A DNA stretch of 64,000 bases from CBDDKW01 sp965230425 (GCA_965230425.1 CBDDKW010000008.1:124001-188000); one strand, 5' to 3'. Positions 27,801 through 37,045 are shown, numbered from the stretch's first letter. Translations and numbers: made by a program. The notes: a model not told the origin generated them from the sequence alone.

Positions 27801-28367
27801 AATATCTATACTGACCAGCTTCCTGACCTTTGCTCTCGTGTTATTAAGCAGTTAGAGAATAATCATGAAATCACCGCTGATATATTTGCCCAAGCTCAGC
27901 AATTGGCTAATAAGCAACTGTCATCACAAACAGCAGATATAGCTTACGTTGAATGTTTGATTAAGCACATTAATGCATTGCGTAATCAACAAGTAGAGAC
28001 CCGTCGCTTTGGACCGCCTGAACCCTTTTGTCTTGAGACGCAATTATACTTGGCCTACGTGGCAAGACGTGCGGAGCTTAGAGCAGATAATCAAGTCGAT
28101 GAATTTTATACAGCAGAAGATAATCCTGTATATAGTTTTGCTTATTGCGTTCCTTGTAAACAAATGGTTAAAGGTCATTTCCCAACAGAATTTGATGGCT
28201 TACGTGTCAGTAGCATGAATCACCTTTATAAGTTCCCATTAACAGCAGATATACGTAGCGTATTTGAAGGTGTAGAACAACATCCACACAAAGATTATAA
28301 ATACATTACCTTTGATATCTCTGCACCGCAAGTCGCACCGCTGCCGCGGCACGGAAATGGTTCTTGA
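24843..28367 (+). CDS. large repeat-containing protein of unknown function
   Basis: 1174 residues from ATG 24843 (AGGAG at 24830-24834, 8 bases upstream). No signal peptide, no membrane segment, and no domain I recognise. It is highly helical and hydrophilic. Residues about 80-590 hold roughly four diverged copies of a unit near 140 residues. The clearest piece recurs at about 168, 306 and 446: PDKTKPLTVGDLRLYF, PDTTKYLTLRDLLIYF, PDKSQPLTVRDLKLYL. A second piece recurs at about 260, 414 and 555: FFNYLSEHSRAHLKH, LGFLAQHVQHSLKK, MSHLLEHSYAYERH. An acidic and Gln-rich C-terminal half follows. Single gene, flanked by mazEF and a MITE-like repeat. A secreted effector in a host-associated bacterium is possible but unproven. 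Confidence 0.75.
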   Translation: MGSSVLGPLDPSQLGKRIATQMFGSAEPKGSVYDNSNPENFKCPMTGANLVWLTSRYEEIKSSRRSNKHVKAQAQIIKEFNDFVNNLTDESAALTLEQLEELSQKILLRRTASSLFDPLAAANLIVNALAEQIRKSAEYYYYLPVDKDQQDKVHERYQAIMVNLDRFPDKTKPLTVGDLRLYFRILKQYEKEAGHTYRQSLQDLYQFITFQYGLTDNRKQEDSHELSLDDMHMLSHVMASRRQRNSRTTRDANSFESRFFNYLSEHSRAHLKHIFARDVQKERNNESKVDTRKYQATHTQLFEFPDTTKYLTLRDLLIYFDYYREHRGFFRRNFSIIGLSAAMTEYEALIKKIAAEHGIKNLDTANSQADDEKLDVKLTVAQLTNIANYLNNCREKYRIDTPAERKKATAKTLGFLAQHVQHSLKKYPMAATLRAATITAATGLPDKSQPLTVRDLKLYLQRLESIQVKSTFSKNDSTYIQQLKQIIQILILQAKDGDYVLESNDKATLKEVLRIRKSGDTSIPLLPSVETIAELVNKYQQRTSSKADPYAQTVMSHLLEHSYAYERHIQLQDVNQLLQFTPPQQGVAIVTKADHEHYYMVLPDMTLNVFHRQAFHDVVVNQGKLAPALLVPYVDNQFNPIKLNAIESVDEKARAIVKNNLADKFSSVEELNITLADYKAAYRGYLCSEQVYPRAYFEDEWSNGDGAGLDLDPKEVLILSYNILKAALPRDVVKKATIAADNISYATSGLSHKNPDDYYLEYFVEQANNELVSQGLDEKCINMDIVLADIDRCYRMFLDNAWDRHKQEQDKAAYDRVAQLAMGIYCRRNNTQHNQNVQQLFDTEWQKAFQETARCPEQTRYRQTVSLFVRAILPTVKENDVDKQLDRVLLEQYQQPLLTQALHNNDYSMLQDTGLDIQTFREIFSQEKAKLTPQQQADVQVMNTLAYTVYRQHKDQYQQKILKQKTAEKREELKQQLRAQGALDEVNIYTDQLPDLCSRVIKQLENNHEITADIFAQAQQLANKQLSSQTADIAYVECLIKHINALRNQQVETRRFGPPEPFCLETQLYLAYVARRAELRADNQVDEFYTAEDNPVYSFAYCVPCKQMVKGHFPTEFDGLRVSSMNHLYKFPLTADIRSVFEGVEQHPHKDYKYITFDISAPQVAPLPRHGNGS

Positions 28368-28744
28368 TATTTTTTACTTTATGTATGTTCATTCGTCATC
28401 AGTAATATTGTTACCAAAAAAATGTTGTCATCTCTCGGTGTAGTGTCTCTGCTATCATCAACTATGTTGTGATGAGAAAAAATGTTGTTATCATGAGTGC
28501 GAAGCACGTAGGATCTCCCGCCGGTTTGACTGCCTAGTTATAAGAATTTTCATGTTCGCTAAACCATGAGGGGATCTCTCGCTTGCGCTCGAGTTATGAG
28601 GAAGATTATTGTCATTGCTAATGCTAGAATCGCTGAATTTTTGAACGATAAACAAACAAAAACAACATAGTTGATGACAACAACTTATTGTTGACTAAAT
28701 CATCAGGAGATTCCCCACTGTGCTTAAAATGACAGCGCGTCATA
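28368..28744. other. intergenic region with MITE-like element
   Basis: No gene is seen in these 377 bases. It holds the inverted-repeat element at 28455-28677 and short direct repeats of AAAAAATGTTGT on its left side. Confidence 0.6.
28455..28677. mobile_element. MITE-like element with 16-bp terminal inverted repeats
   Basis: TCATCAACTATGTTGT (28455-28470) is perfectly inverted at 28662-28677. The 223-base interior has no ORF and includes short stem sequences such as CTCGCTTGCGCTCGAG. No target duplication is obvious. Confidence 0.5.
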
Positions 28745-29239
28745 TCATTGTGAAATATAAAACTTATAAGGAACAGCAATATTTAATTCTTCCGTATTGA
28801 TAACTACCAATATCATCCACCGTTGTTTAGGATCACTTGTCTTACGTAAGGTGACACTGCCCGTGTAGCTATTATTGCGTTTCGGCGTTAAATTAATTGT
28901 TGATGATGAACGTCCAGATTTTAATGCGGTTAAGATGGCACTGACATTCTTCGGTTGAATTTTTTTTAACGTTACCTTCAATGCGATAGGCTTACCCAAG
29001 GGTATTGATTTAGGAGAAACCTCTAAAGTAACGCTTTTACCATCCTTCATGAGGACGGTACAGGCTTGCTGATGTAAATCGCAGTTCTGTTGCCGTGATG
29101 GTGTGGGTACAGACTTGTTCTTACTGTGCCAAAAATGCTGGCCTAGTTTAGCGAGCAAGATGGCTAATACTAAAATAGCAATGATACGTAGTAAACGTTG
29201 AGTCCGTGAGGATTTGCTCTTAGATGTTGGATCTGTCAT
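28745..29239 (-). CDS. membrane-anchored periplasmic protein, unknown
   Basis: 164 residues. One N-terminal membrane segment (LLRIIAILVLAILLAKLGQHF, about 17-37) with basic residues before it, so the body faces the periplasm. The body has the pair CDLHQQACTV, probably a disulfide, and a predicted beta-rich domain (VTLEVSPKSIPLGKPIALKV) resembling FixH/YtkA-like or immunoglobulin-like folds. Not recognised more closely. Divergent from the SDR gene. Confidence 0.6.
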   Translation of the reverse strand: MTDPTSKSKSSRTQRLLRIIAILVLAILLAKLGQHFWHSKNKSVPTPSRQQNCDLHQQACTVLMKDGKSVTLEVSPKSIPLGKPIALKVTLKKIQPKNVSAILTALKSGRSSSTINLTPKRNNSYTGSVTLRKTSDPKQRWMILVVINTEELNIAVPYKFYISQ

Positions 29240-29446
29240 ATAGGTACCTTGAATGTTATGCTGTTGGCATTATTATAATCGATATGGTTTTTTTTCTATA
29301 GTTTTTTAGCACTTTTGCTATTTGAATATTGTATAGCACATACATTCATTAGATAAAATAAAAAGTCATGTCCTAAGGTTCATTCTAGGGATGTTTATTT
29401 GAGTTATATCTTGTTAGACTAAGCGAACAAAAAGAGGAGTCGTATT

Positions 29447-30220
29447 ATGCAATTACTACAAGATAAAATAGTGTTTATTACTGGAGCAACTAGCGGCATC
29501 GGTGCAGCCTGTGCCAGAGAATTTGCTAAACAAGGTGCAAAATTAATACTCTGTGCCAGACGAGAAAATATGTTAGCAGAATTAACTGACCAATTGGAAA
29601 AAGACTTTAATGCGAAAAGCTACTGTCTTGCTGTGGATGTATCTGATCGGGAGAATATTACGCGTGCAATTGATGAACTACCTGCAGAATGGTCTGCTAT
29701 CGATATTTTAATTAATAATGCAGGTCTAGCCCGTGGTTTGTGTAAATTTCATGAATTAAGTTACGACGATTGTGATGAAATGATCGATACGAATATTAAA
29801 GGCTTAATTTATGTAAATAAAGCAGTGTTAAAAACCATGACGGCACGTAATAGTGGTCACATTATCCATATGGGGTCAATCGCCGGACATCAAACTTATC
29901 CAGGCGGCAATATTTACAGTGCAACAAAACATGCAGTTAGAGCGATTAATGAAAGTATAAAAGTAGATTTAACAGGGACTAATATTCGTGTGTCGTCTAT
30001 CGACCCCGGTATGGTCGAGACTAACTTTAGTAATGTACGTTTTCGTGGTGATAATGATCGTGCTAAGCAGGTCTATCATGGTATGCAGCCCTTAGTCGCA
30101 GAAGATATTGCTGAGATTGCTGTGTTTATTGCAAGTAGACCTGCTCATGTGAATATATTAGACTTAATCGTCTTGCCTGTTGCCCAGTCTTCAACCCATG
30201 ATGTGCACAGAGAGAGTTAA
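29447..30220 (+). CDS. short-chain dehydrogenase/reductase (YdfG-like)
   Basis: 257 residues. Classical SDR: NAD(P) motif TGATSGIGAA at residues 12-21, CARRE after the second strand (Arg pair suggests NADPH), NNAGLARG, catalytic Ser in HMGSIAGH, and the YSATKHA Tyr-Lys pair. The sequence resembles YdfG-type enzymes that reduce 3-hydroxy acids and malonic semialdehyde. AGAGGAG precedes the ATG. Converges on the FUSC operon; 6 bases separate it from that operon's last stop. Confidence 0.85.
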   Translation: MQLLQDKIVFITGATSGIGAACAREFAKQGAKLILCARRENMLAELTDQLEKDFNAKSYCLAVDVSDRENITRAIDELPAEWSAIDILINNAGLARGLCKFHELSYDDCDEMIDTNIKGLIYVNKAVLKTMTARNSGHIIHMGSIAGHQTYPGGNIYSATKHAVRAINESIKVDLTGTNIRVSSIDPGMVETNFSNVRFRGDNDRAKQVYHGMQPLVAEDIAEIAVFIASRPAHVNILDLIVLPVAQSSTHDVHRES

Positions 30221-30226
30221 TGGCAT

Positions 30227-32353
30227 TTACTTTAAACAAGTCTGTAAAATATTTTTAATATTATTCACGTAAAATAAAAAATTTGTCATCTCTTGACGAG
30301 GTAGTTTGAGGGCAGGTGAGTCTTCACGTAATTGTTTGATTTGGCTATTAAGTTCTTCTAAAGCCTGGGTTATCTCAGAAGTGTTTGGACATGAGTGATT
30401 ACTTTTTGTTATCCAATAATTTGTAACACACTTGATAGCTGGTTCAAGCTGAAAATTTAGCTTTTCTGCATAATCACTCGCGAGTCGTAAATCCGTTGTT
30501 GAGGCGATGGCCAGTAATATCGTCGCAAGGTTACGTTGTTTATCTGTGACTTGTTCAAAGTGCGTTAATTCAAGGTGACCTTGACGGTGATATGTCCATA
30601 AGGCTTCAAGTAATTGCCGTTGCTTTACAATCAAGTCATGAAAATCAGTTTGGTATTGATTAATTAAAGGCGTATCCAGTTTTTGCAAAATAATTAATTC
30701 ATATAGATTTTGTAGTTGTATGTAAGTTGTCTGTATGCTTTGACGTAACATAGTGTTTGGATGAGAGGGCCAAACTAGACGACCAACAATGAATGCAGCA
30801 CCGATACCGATAAAAATACCTGCTAAACGTTCTAAGGCTGGCGCAATGGTCAGAGGTGGCGTAGAGGAGCTTAATAGTGTAATTGCCAATGCCATATTGG
30901 CTTGTTGGCCTAGGAAAATAAGTTTCGGTTTAGCAACTATAATATAAGAAAATAACCAACAGAAAATAAATAAGATAATTAGTAAAACTGTTGTATCAAA
31001 AACAAAGAAGTGCAAGGCTAATAGTCCAACTCCACCACCTAAAGTACAACCAAGCAAGCGCATTTCAGCTACATAACGGGCATCATAAGAATTTTTTTGT
31101 AGGGAGATAACCACAGAACTGATGATACCTTGTAGACCACCAGGCCAGTTGGTAAATATCCACATGATAGTTGCTAATAAAGCACTGAGTCCACCTTTAA
31201 TACTGTATTGTATGGCGTCTTTTTTATTCGTGGTACCCATCATTACTGTGCGGTTAGCTATATTATCAGGTTCAGGAAATTTTTCTTTTTCAAAAACTAA
31301 CTGCTTAATATCAATCAGTTGTTCAATCAATTCATGAATTTGATGTAAGAAATTATGGAAAGCAACGCATTCTTCAATAGGATATTGTAAAACATCACCT
31401 TGCTCTCTCGCTTGGGAGAAACTGCTGGTTAGTACTTCATAAGTTTGTAAAGTGGCTTGTATAACATGTCCGATCTTACTGATATCATGGGTAATAATAG
31501 TATCAAATAACAAATTTATTTGTTCAAGTAGGTCAGCAACAGGGAAGCAGCCATCTACTATCAATTCATAAGTGAGTGAATTATCTTTACTGAGATAAAG
31601 TAATTTGATCTGACGTAAGAGTCCTCTTATATTACTATGGGTTTGACTCAGTAAGCTAATATCATAGATCGACGTACCAAATTCACGACGAGCTGATTTG
31701 AGTAACTCTTCATTCTTATCTAGCTTTTTACTGATTTGTTTAGCGGTACTATGAAAAGCACCATCATCTTGTAGTTTAGTATAATTATTAATAGCATCCT
31801 TAAAACACTGTTTTAATTCAGACATTATTGTATCAATATCTTGTTTGCATGTATCTTGGGTGTTGGTAGGGAAAATTAATAGTGAAACAACCCATGCAGA
31901 AACCACGCCCACTAAAATTTCAGCTACTCGCCAAATAGCACGATCGAAAGTGGCCGTGGGATGATACACTAATGTGGCAATAATTAAATAAGCTGTAATA
32001 CCTCCGATAACGCATCCATAAGGATAACGAGTAATGAGTGAAAGATAGAAGGCAATACTAATTACAAAGAATATACTACCTATAAATAACAAAATATTAT
32101 CAATGGCAAGCCCGGCAATGAGATAACCTAGTGCGGCACCAATTAATGTACCAAAGATACGCATAATGCCCTTATCTAACGTAGGGCCTGCCAGTGGGTG
32201 CATAATAATGATGACACTCATGACAGCCCAAAAGGGGTTTGATAAATGTAAATTTAAAGTTGTGATTGTCGCAATAATAATAGCAAGTGCGCAACGTAGA
32301 GCAAATCGTCCAGTCTCAGTCGATGGATAAAGCAGTTCTTTTATAATGTGCAT
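30227..32353 (-). CDS. FUSC-family efflux protein (AaeB/YccS-like), copy 2
   Basis: 708 residues with two blocks of about five to six membrane segments (near residues 15-165 and 380-530), each starting a FUSC-type module, separated and followed by helical cytoplasmic regions. PFWAVMSVIIIMHPLAGPTL near the N-terminus is family typical. These inner-membrane proteins export aromatic acids with an AaeA-type partner. It is a paralogue of the gene just upstream: many stretches match (GGGVGLLALHFFVFDT versus GGGVGLLTLHFFIFDT). Third in an operon led by the adaptor gene. Confidence 0.83.
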   Translation of the reverse strand: MHIIKELLYPSTETGRFALRCALAIIIATITTLNLHLSNPFWAVMSVIIIMHPLAGPTLDKGIMRIFGTLIGAALGYLIAGLAIDNILLFIGSIFFVISIAFYLSLITRYPYGCVIGGITAYLIIATLVYHPTATFDRAIWRVAEILVGVVSAWVVSLLIFPTNTQDTCKQDIDTIMSELKQCFKDAINNYTKLQDDGAFHSTAKQISKKLDKNEELLKSARREFGTSIYDISLLSQTHSNIRGLLRQIKLLYLSKDNSLTYELIVDGCFPVADLLEQINLLFDTIITHDISKIGHVIQATLQTYEVLTSSFSQAREQGDVLQYPIEECVAFHNFLHQIHELIEQLIDIKQLVFEKEKFPEPDNIANRTVMMGTTNKKDAIQYSIKGGLSALLATIMWIFTNWPGGLQGIISSVVISLQKNSYDARYVAEMRLLGCTLGGGVGLLALHFFVFDTTVLLIILFIFCWLFSYIIVAKPKLIFLGQQANMALAITLLSSSTPPLTIAPALERLAGIFIGIGAAFIVGRLVWPSHPNTMLRQSIQTTYIQLQNLYELIILQKLDTPLINQYQTDFHDLIVKQRQLLEALWTYHRQGHLELTHFEQVTDKQRNLATILLAIASTTDLRLASDYAEKLNFQLEPAIKCVTNYWITKSNHSCPNTSEITQALEELNSQIKQLREDSPALKLPRQEMTNFLFYVNNIKNILQTCLK

Positions 32354-32391
32354 ATTGCAACCTTGACTTTGATAATACTTTCAAGGAAATA

Positions 32392-34515
32392 TTAGTTAAT
32401 ACAAATGTTCAAAATATTTTTCAGATTGTTAATATAAAATAAAAAGTTTTCTACTTCCTTATAAGGTAATGTAAGCGCCTTTTTGTTCTCGCGTAATGTT
32501 ACTACTTGAGCAGTAAGGGAGTCTAATGCTAAAGATAGTTGTGATTTATTAATAGGTGTTTGATTATTTACGTCATCCCAGTAAAAATTTAGACTAGCTA
32601 TAATATCTTCAGTATAAAAATCTAGCTTTTTCTGATATATAGCCACTAGATCTAAGTCTGTTGTTGCCGCAATGCTAAGTAGCAATGTGGCTAGTGCTTG
32701 TTGATTATCATTAGTTTTTTTTAAGGCTAACATCTGTGGTTCATTTGCATGATGATAAGTGAGTAACGAGCTAAATAATTGTCGTTGCTCAGTGATGGCA
32801 TGATGTAAGTCAGCCTGATAGTGAGTAATCTCTTTATTAGTCAGCTGTTTGAATATGAGCTTATTATATAATGTTCGTAATTTAGAATATGTTCTTTGTA
32901 TGCTAGCTTGTAGCATTTTATGTGGATCTGAGGGCCAAATCAGTTGGCCGATTATAAATGCTGCAGCAATACCAATCAGTATACCGGCTAAGCGTTCTAG
33001 CGCAGGTGCTATAGTAATTGGTGGAATCGTTGATTGAAGTAAAGTCATTGCTAGCGCAATACATGCCTGTTGGCACATAAAAATCGTTTTCGGCTTGATA
33101 ACTCGAATATAAGCAAATAACCAGCAAAAGATATATAGAACTAACATCAATATTCTTGTATCAAAGATGAAAAAATGCAATGTCAATAATCCAACACCAC
33201 CACCTAGGATACAGCCAATAAGCCGCATTTGTGCCATGTAACGTGCGTCATAAGCATTTTTTTCATAAGAAATGACCATAGAACTCATAACGCCTTGTAA
33301 GCCTGCATGCCAATTAGAAAGTAACCATATAATCAAAGCTAGCAGTGTGCTAAGACCTGCTTTCAAACTATAATTAATAGCATTTATCTTGTTTGTATAA
33401 ATTCGTGGATTAACACAGTTGGCGATATTGGCGTCATCTAATTTCTTCTGTTCAAAAACAAGTTGTTTTATGTCAATGAGAATAGCAATGGTAGTATCTA
33501 TTTGGCTAATAAAACCATGAAAAGCGATACCTTCACCTTGTGGATATTGTAATATCGTTTCATCTTCGCGCATTTGTAAAAACATTTTTCCTAGGTTCTT
33601 ACGGGCATTGGAAAGTGCTTGCATCGTTTCATCGATATATATTGTGTCGTGGTTTATTATTTTCTCAAATAATGCTTCAACTTTTTCTATCAAGGCTGTA
33701 ATTGGTAACTTGCTGTCAGATATTAGCTGATAGTCTAAAGACCTATCTTTACATAAATACATGATTTCCAACTGATGTGCGAGTGACTTGAGCTTAAAGC
33801 GCATTTGTGATAATAAACTAAGGTCATAGATTGTTGTGCCAAATTCTGGGCGAGTTGTGTGAAGTAACTTTTCATTTTCATCGAGTTTTGCATATGTTGC
33901 TGTAATCAGTGAGCTGAATTTATCTGAGTTTTCTTCTCCTTGATAATGAGCAACAACGAGTTGAAAGAGTGTCAGGATATTTTTACTTATAGTTTTACTA
34001 TCCTTTCTACAACATTGTTTAGTGTCTAAGGGGAATACAAATACAGCTACGACCCAAGCAGTAATTACACCTACCAAAATTTCTGCTACACGAAAAAGAG
34101 AGTAACTGAATACCATGTTTGGGTGATATACTAAATTAGCAATCACTAAAAAAGCAGTTGTTCCACCAATAATACTTGCATCTATGTAGCGAGTCCTTAA
34201 GGTAAGATAGACAGAAATGAGTACAATAAAAAATATACTTAATAAGAAAAATAGAATATGGTTAGCAACTAAGCCAGCTAGGAAATAGCCGACTAGAGCG
34301 CCGAGTAAAGTACCTACGATTCGCATAATGCCCATTTCTAATGTAGGTCCTGACATGGGATGCATGACAATAATAACACTCATAACGGCCCAGAGTGGAT
34401 CATACAAATGTAGTACTAGTGTGATATAGGTGGCAAGAATAATGGCGATAGAGCTACGAAATGCAAACTTTCCAGCGGCTGTACCAGGGTATAGAAATTC
34501 TCTTATAACCTGCAC
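32392..34515 (-). CDS. FUSC-family efflux protein (AaeB/YccS-like), copy 1
   Basis: 707 residues, the same architecture as its downstream neighbour and clearly paralogous along the whole length (PLWAVMSVIIVMHPMSGPTL near the start). Two membrane blocks and two FUSC modules. It begins 9 bases after the adaptor gene ends, and ends 38 bases before copy 2. One adaptor serving two FUSC proteins is unusual; they may have different substrates or form a heteromer. Both readings are inference. Confidence 0.83.
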   Translation of the reverse strand: MQVIREFLYPGTAAGKFAFRSSIAIILATYITLVLHLYDPLWAVMSVIIVMHPMSGPTLEMGIMRIVGTLLGALVGYFLAGLVANHILFFLLSIFFIVLISVYLTLRTRYIDASIIGGTTAFLVIANLVYHPNMVFSYSLFRVAEILVGVITAWVVAVFVFPLDTKQCCRKDSKTISKNILTLFQLVVAHYQGEENSDKFSSLITATYAKLDENEKLLHTTRPEFGTTIYDLSLLSQMRFKLKSLAHQLEIMYLCKDRSLDYQLISDSKLPITALIEKVEALFEKIINHDTIYIDETMQALSNARKNLGKMFLQMREDETILQYPQGEGIAFHGFISQIDTTIAILIDIKQLVFEQKKLDDANIANCVNPRIYTNKINAINYSLKAGLSTLLALIIWLLSNWHAGLQGVMSSMVISYEKNAYDARYMAQMRLIGCILGGGVGLLTLHFFIFDTRILMLVLYIFCWLFAYIRVIKPKTIFMCQQACIALAMTLLQSTIPPITIAPALERLAGILIGIAAAFIIGQLIWPSDPHKMLQASIQRTYSKLRTLYNKLIFKQLTNKEITHYQADLHHAITEQRQLFSSLLTYHHANEPQMLALKKTNDNQQALATLLLSIAATTDLDLVAIYQKKLDFYTEDIIASLNFYWDDVNNQTPINKSQLSLALDSLTAQVVTLRENKKALTLPYKEVENFLFYINNLKNILNICIN

Positions 34516-34524
34516 AATAGCATC

Positions 34525-35547
34525 CTAAGAAGATGATTTGTTTTTAACAGTTGTATGTGCATTAGCGCCTACTCTTAGTGGATACTCTGGATCCGTATTA
34601 GTAATGAGTATGCGTACGGGAAAGCGTTGAGCAATGCGGATCCAATATTCCGTAGGTTCTACATAGGTTAAGGTTGAATGAGCAGCTTTACTTGATGATT
34701 GAATGCGGTTAATACCCCAACTAATACTATCAACTATGCCATGGAATTCTTTATGTGGGTACATATCTATTTTAATATCAGCAGGGTCGCCTGGATGGAT
34801 CTTACGTAATACCGTTTCCCGATAACGTGTAATAACCCACCAATGTTTGGTATCGACTAAAGCAAAGAGCGCTTGGCCAGTTTTTATGTAGTCATCTGTT
34901 TGTAAGTGAAAATTGGTAACATAGCCTGTATGAGTGGCATAGATGGTCGTATGCGCTAAATTATACAACGCTGTTTTTAATTCAGCCTTTGCTTTTTTGA
35001 TGTGATCTAAGGTGAGCTGCTGCTTGGCAATAGCGAGTTTTTCTTTCGCCGCGGAAACCTCTGCCTGTAACTGCAGTACACGAAAACGCATGTTGACGTA
35101 GACAATTTTCGCGATATCACCACTTTTATTTAAATCTTGATAACGCTGTAAATGGTCAGTTGCCTCACTGAGTAAAGCTTGTTTTTGGTTTAGGTCTGCT
35201 GTGGCTGTGGTTATCGCTTGTAGAGTTGTTTGATAACTATTTTTCGCTAAGGCTAGATTAGCACGCGCTTGTTCAACTTTGTATTCATAGGGACGAGCGT
35301 CAATTGAAAATAGTTTATCTCCCGCTTTCACTGCTTGGTTGTCGTGGACATAGAGTTTGTTAATATTGCCCGGTACTTGGCTGTTCACGTTGATGACATT
35401 AGCGTAAACATAAGCATCGCGAGAATAGGTAAAATGATAACTTAACCAGTGATACGTCATTATGCCAAGAATGATAATGAGTAAAATGCTGAGACGGTAA
35501 AGAAGTTTGCGCTCTGGTAATTTAAAATTTGTAAATAATTTGCCCAT
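34525..35547 (-). CDS. HlyD/EmrA/AaeA-type membrane-fusion protein
   Basis: 340 residues. One N-terminal membrane anchor (LLYRLSILLIIILGIMTYHWL), then YVYANVINVNSQVPGNINKL, a coiled coil around 80-190, and the second lipoyl half TTIYATHTGYVTNFHLQTDD. This is the p-hydroxybenzoic-acid efflux AaeA-like layout, anchored by a membrane helix rather than lipid. First gene of the operon with the two FUSC genes; it would couple them to a TolC-family channel, perhaps the one at 21972-23786. Confidence 0.85.
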   Translation of the reverse strand: MGKLFTNFKLPERKLLYRLSILLIIILGIMTYHWLSYHFTYSRDAYVYANVINVNSQVPGNINKLYVHDNQAVKAGDKLFSIDARPYEYKVEQARANLALAKNSYQTTLQAITTATADLNQKQALLSEATDHLQRYQDLNKSGDIAKIVYVNMRFRVLQLQAEVSAAKEKLAIAKQQLTLDHIKKAKAELKTALYNLAHTTIYATHTGYVTNFHLQTDDYIKTGQALFALVDTKHWWVITRYRETVLRKIHPGDPADIKIDMYPHKEFHGIVDSISWGINRIQSSSKAAHSTLTYVEPTEYWIRIAQRFPVRILITNTDPEYPLRVGANAHTTVKNKSSS

Positions 35548-35665
35548 TATTCATCCTGATTAGCTAGGCGATATCCATAGTACTCATGTTAGCATAGCTT
35601 TAGTACATATGAAGTTTTTTCCATAAACAACCATGGGTTTATCTGTGATGATTTACAAAAGGATA

Positions 35666-35679
35666 TTGAGTTAGATCAT
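35666..35679 (+). promoter_or_regulatory. putative FNR/Anr box upstream of fnr
   Basis: TTGAGTTAGATCAT matches the FNR consensus TTGAT-N4-ATCAA at 8 of 10 defined positions. It lies 67 bases before the fnr start, so autoregulation is possible. Confidence 0.35.
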
Positions 35680-35745
35680 AATAAGTCTAGTTAAAGTTGC
35701 ACTTGGTAAGCAAGATTGCCAAAATATAGCCCACTTTGATATTTT

Positions 35746-36501
35746 ATGAGCACGTTTATGAATTCATTGTCTAAAGCCCTAGAAGATCAACAAGGCCGAA
35801 AAGCATGTGCAAATTGTTATCTATCGAAAATCTGTTTACCCGTAGGGCTAGAACAGCGAGATATGCAGCGCTTAGAGACATTAGTCAATAAACGCACAGT
35901 CACCCAGCGAGGTGAATATCTTTTTAAAAGAGGTGATGCGTTTAGTAAGCTCATGGCCGTGCGGTCTGGTTCATTTAAGACATTTACTAGCCATAGTTTG
36001 GGCAGTGAACAAATCGTTGGCTTCTATTTACCTGGTGAGATGGTAGGATTTGATGGTATTCACAGTGGCCAAAATGCGGTTTCCTGTGTGGCTTTGGAGA
36101 CAAGTGCTGTTTGTGAGATTTCCTTTAATAAGCTATTAAATTTGGCCAGTGAAATTCCAGCACTGCAACAGCAACTTTTAAAATTGATGAGTGAGAAAAT
36201 GACATCTAGTTTAAGTGCAATGATTAATAGTACAGCAGAACAGCGGATTGCTATGTTTCTATTGAGCTTATCTAATCGTTACTATCGCTGCGGTTATTCT
36301 CAATTAGAGTTTAATTTGTCGATGTCGAGACATGATATTGCTAATTATTTAGGGCTTGCTACGGAAACAATTAGTCGTATTATGTCTCATTTCTGTAAAG
36401 AGAATATCCTTGAAGTTACTCATCGGCATATTCATATAAAGGATCTACGTCAATTACAAGTTCTATCTTGTGATAATACTAATATGGGAGAAAAGAAATG
36501 A
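35746..36501 (+). CDS. fnr: FNR-type oxygen-sensing transcription regulator
   Basis: 251 residues. The N-terminal cluster ACANCYLSKIC places Cys21, Cys24 and Cys30 with the FNR spacing (x2, x5), and a fourth Cys123 in SAVCEI matches FNR Cys122, so a [4Fe-4S] oxygen sensor is expected. A cAMP-type beta-roll (about 40-150) is followed by the Crp HTH with LSMSRHDIANYLGLATETISR. It should switch genes on low oxygen. Directly upstream of uspA (ATGA overlap) and close to the high-affinity cytochrome bd operon, a typical target. Start at 35746 or the ATG at 35758. Confidence 0.93.
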   Translation: MSTFMNSLSKALEDQQGRKACANCYLSKICLPVGLEQRDMQRLETLVNKRTVTQRGEYLFKRGDAFSKLMAVRSGSFKTFTSHSLGSEQIVGFYLPGEMVGFDGIHSGQNAVSCVALETSAVCEISFNKLLNLASEIPALQQQLLKLMSEKMTSSLSAMINSTAEQRIAMFLLSLSNRYYRCGYSQLEFNLSMSRHDIANYLGLATETISRIMSHFCKENILEVTHRHIHIKDLRQLQVLSCDNTNMGEKK

Positions 36502-36926
36502 GCAAATACAATCATATTTTACTAGCAACGGATTTACATGATGAAAGTTGTACAATTACGCAACAAGCTGCCGATATGGCAGAGATGTTTAGCGCTAAGC
36601 TGAGCTTAGTGCATGTGGTTGAATCAATGCCTGCTTATGCTGGAGGTTATATGGGTATTGTCAATCTTGAGCAGGAGTTGCAAACGCAAGCTAGACAAGA
36701 ATTAGCTGAATTGGGTAAAGTTATCAAAGTTCCCGAAGCCGATCAGCATTTAGTCGTTGGCTCGCCCAAAGCCATGATCTTAGAAACGGCTCAGACCATT
36801 GGTGCTGATCTATTAATGATGGGTAGTCACGGCCGACATGGGTTAAGCCGCTTGCTAGGTTCTACGGCTACAGCAGTATTGCAGGGGGCATCTATGGATA
36901 CGCTGGTGATTAAGCCACATAAGTGA
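36498..36926 (+). CDS. universal stress protein (UspA family)
   Basis: 142 residues, one UspA domain. HILLATDLHDES at the start and the ATP-binding GSHGRHGLSRLLGSTATAVL (G-2x-G-9x-G-S/T) near the C-terminus. Its start overlaps the fnr stop (ATGA), so the two are co-translated. Usp genes are frequent partners of FNR/Anr regulators. Confidence 0.92.
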   Translation: MSKYNHILLATDLHDESCTITQQAADMAEMFSAKLSLVHVVESMPAYAGGYMGIVNLEQELQTQARQELAELGKVIKVPEADQHLVVGSPKAMILETAQTIGADLLMMGSHGRHGLSRLLGSTATAVLQGASMDTLVIKPHK

Positions 36927-37045
36927 TACAGTTTTATATAAACAGTAAAACGTTGCTAGTTAGTTATTGCCAAAGCAAGTAGGTAATTCCATAATGTCTT
37001 ACTGGCGAGTAAATTATTCTGGTAAGATGAAGGTAATTGGCCGTC

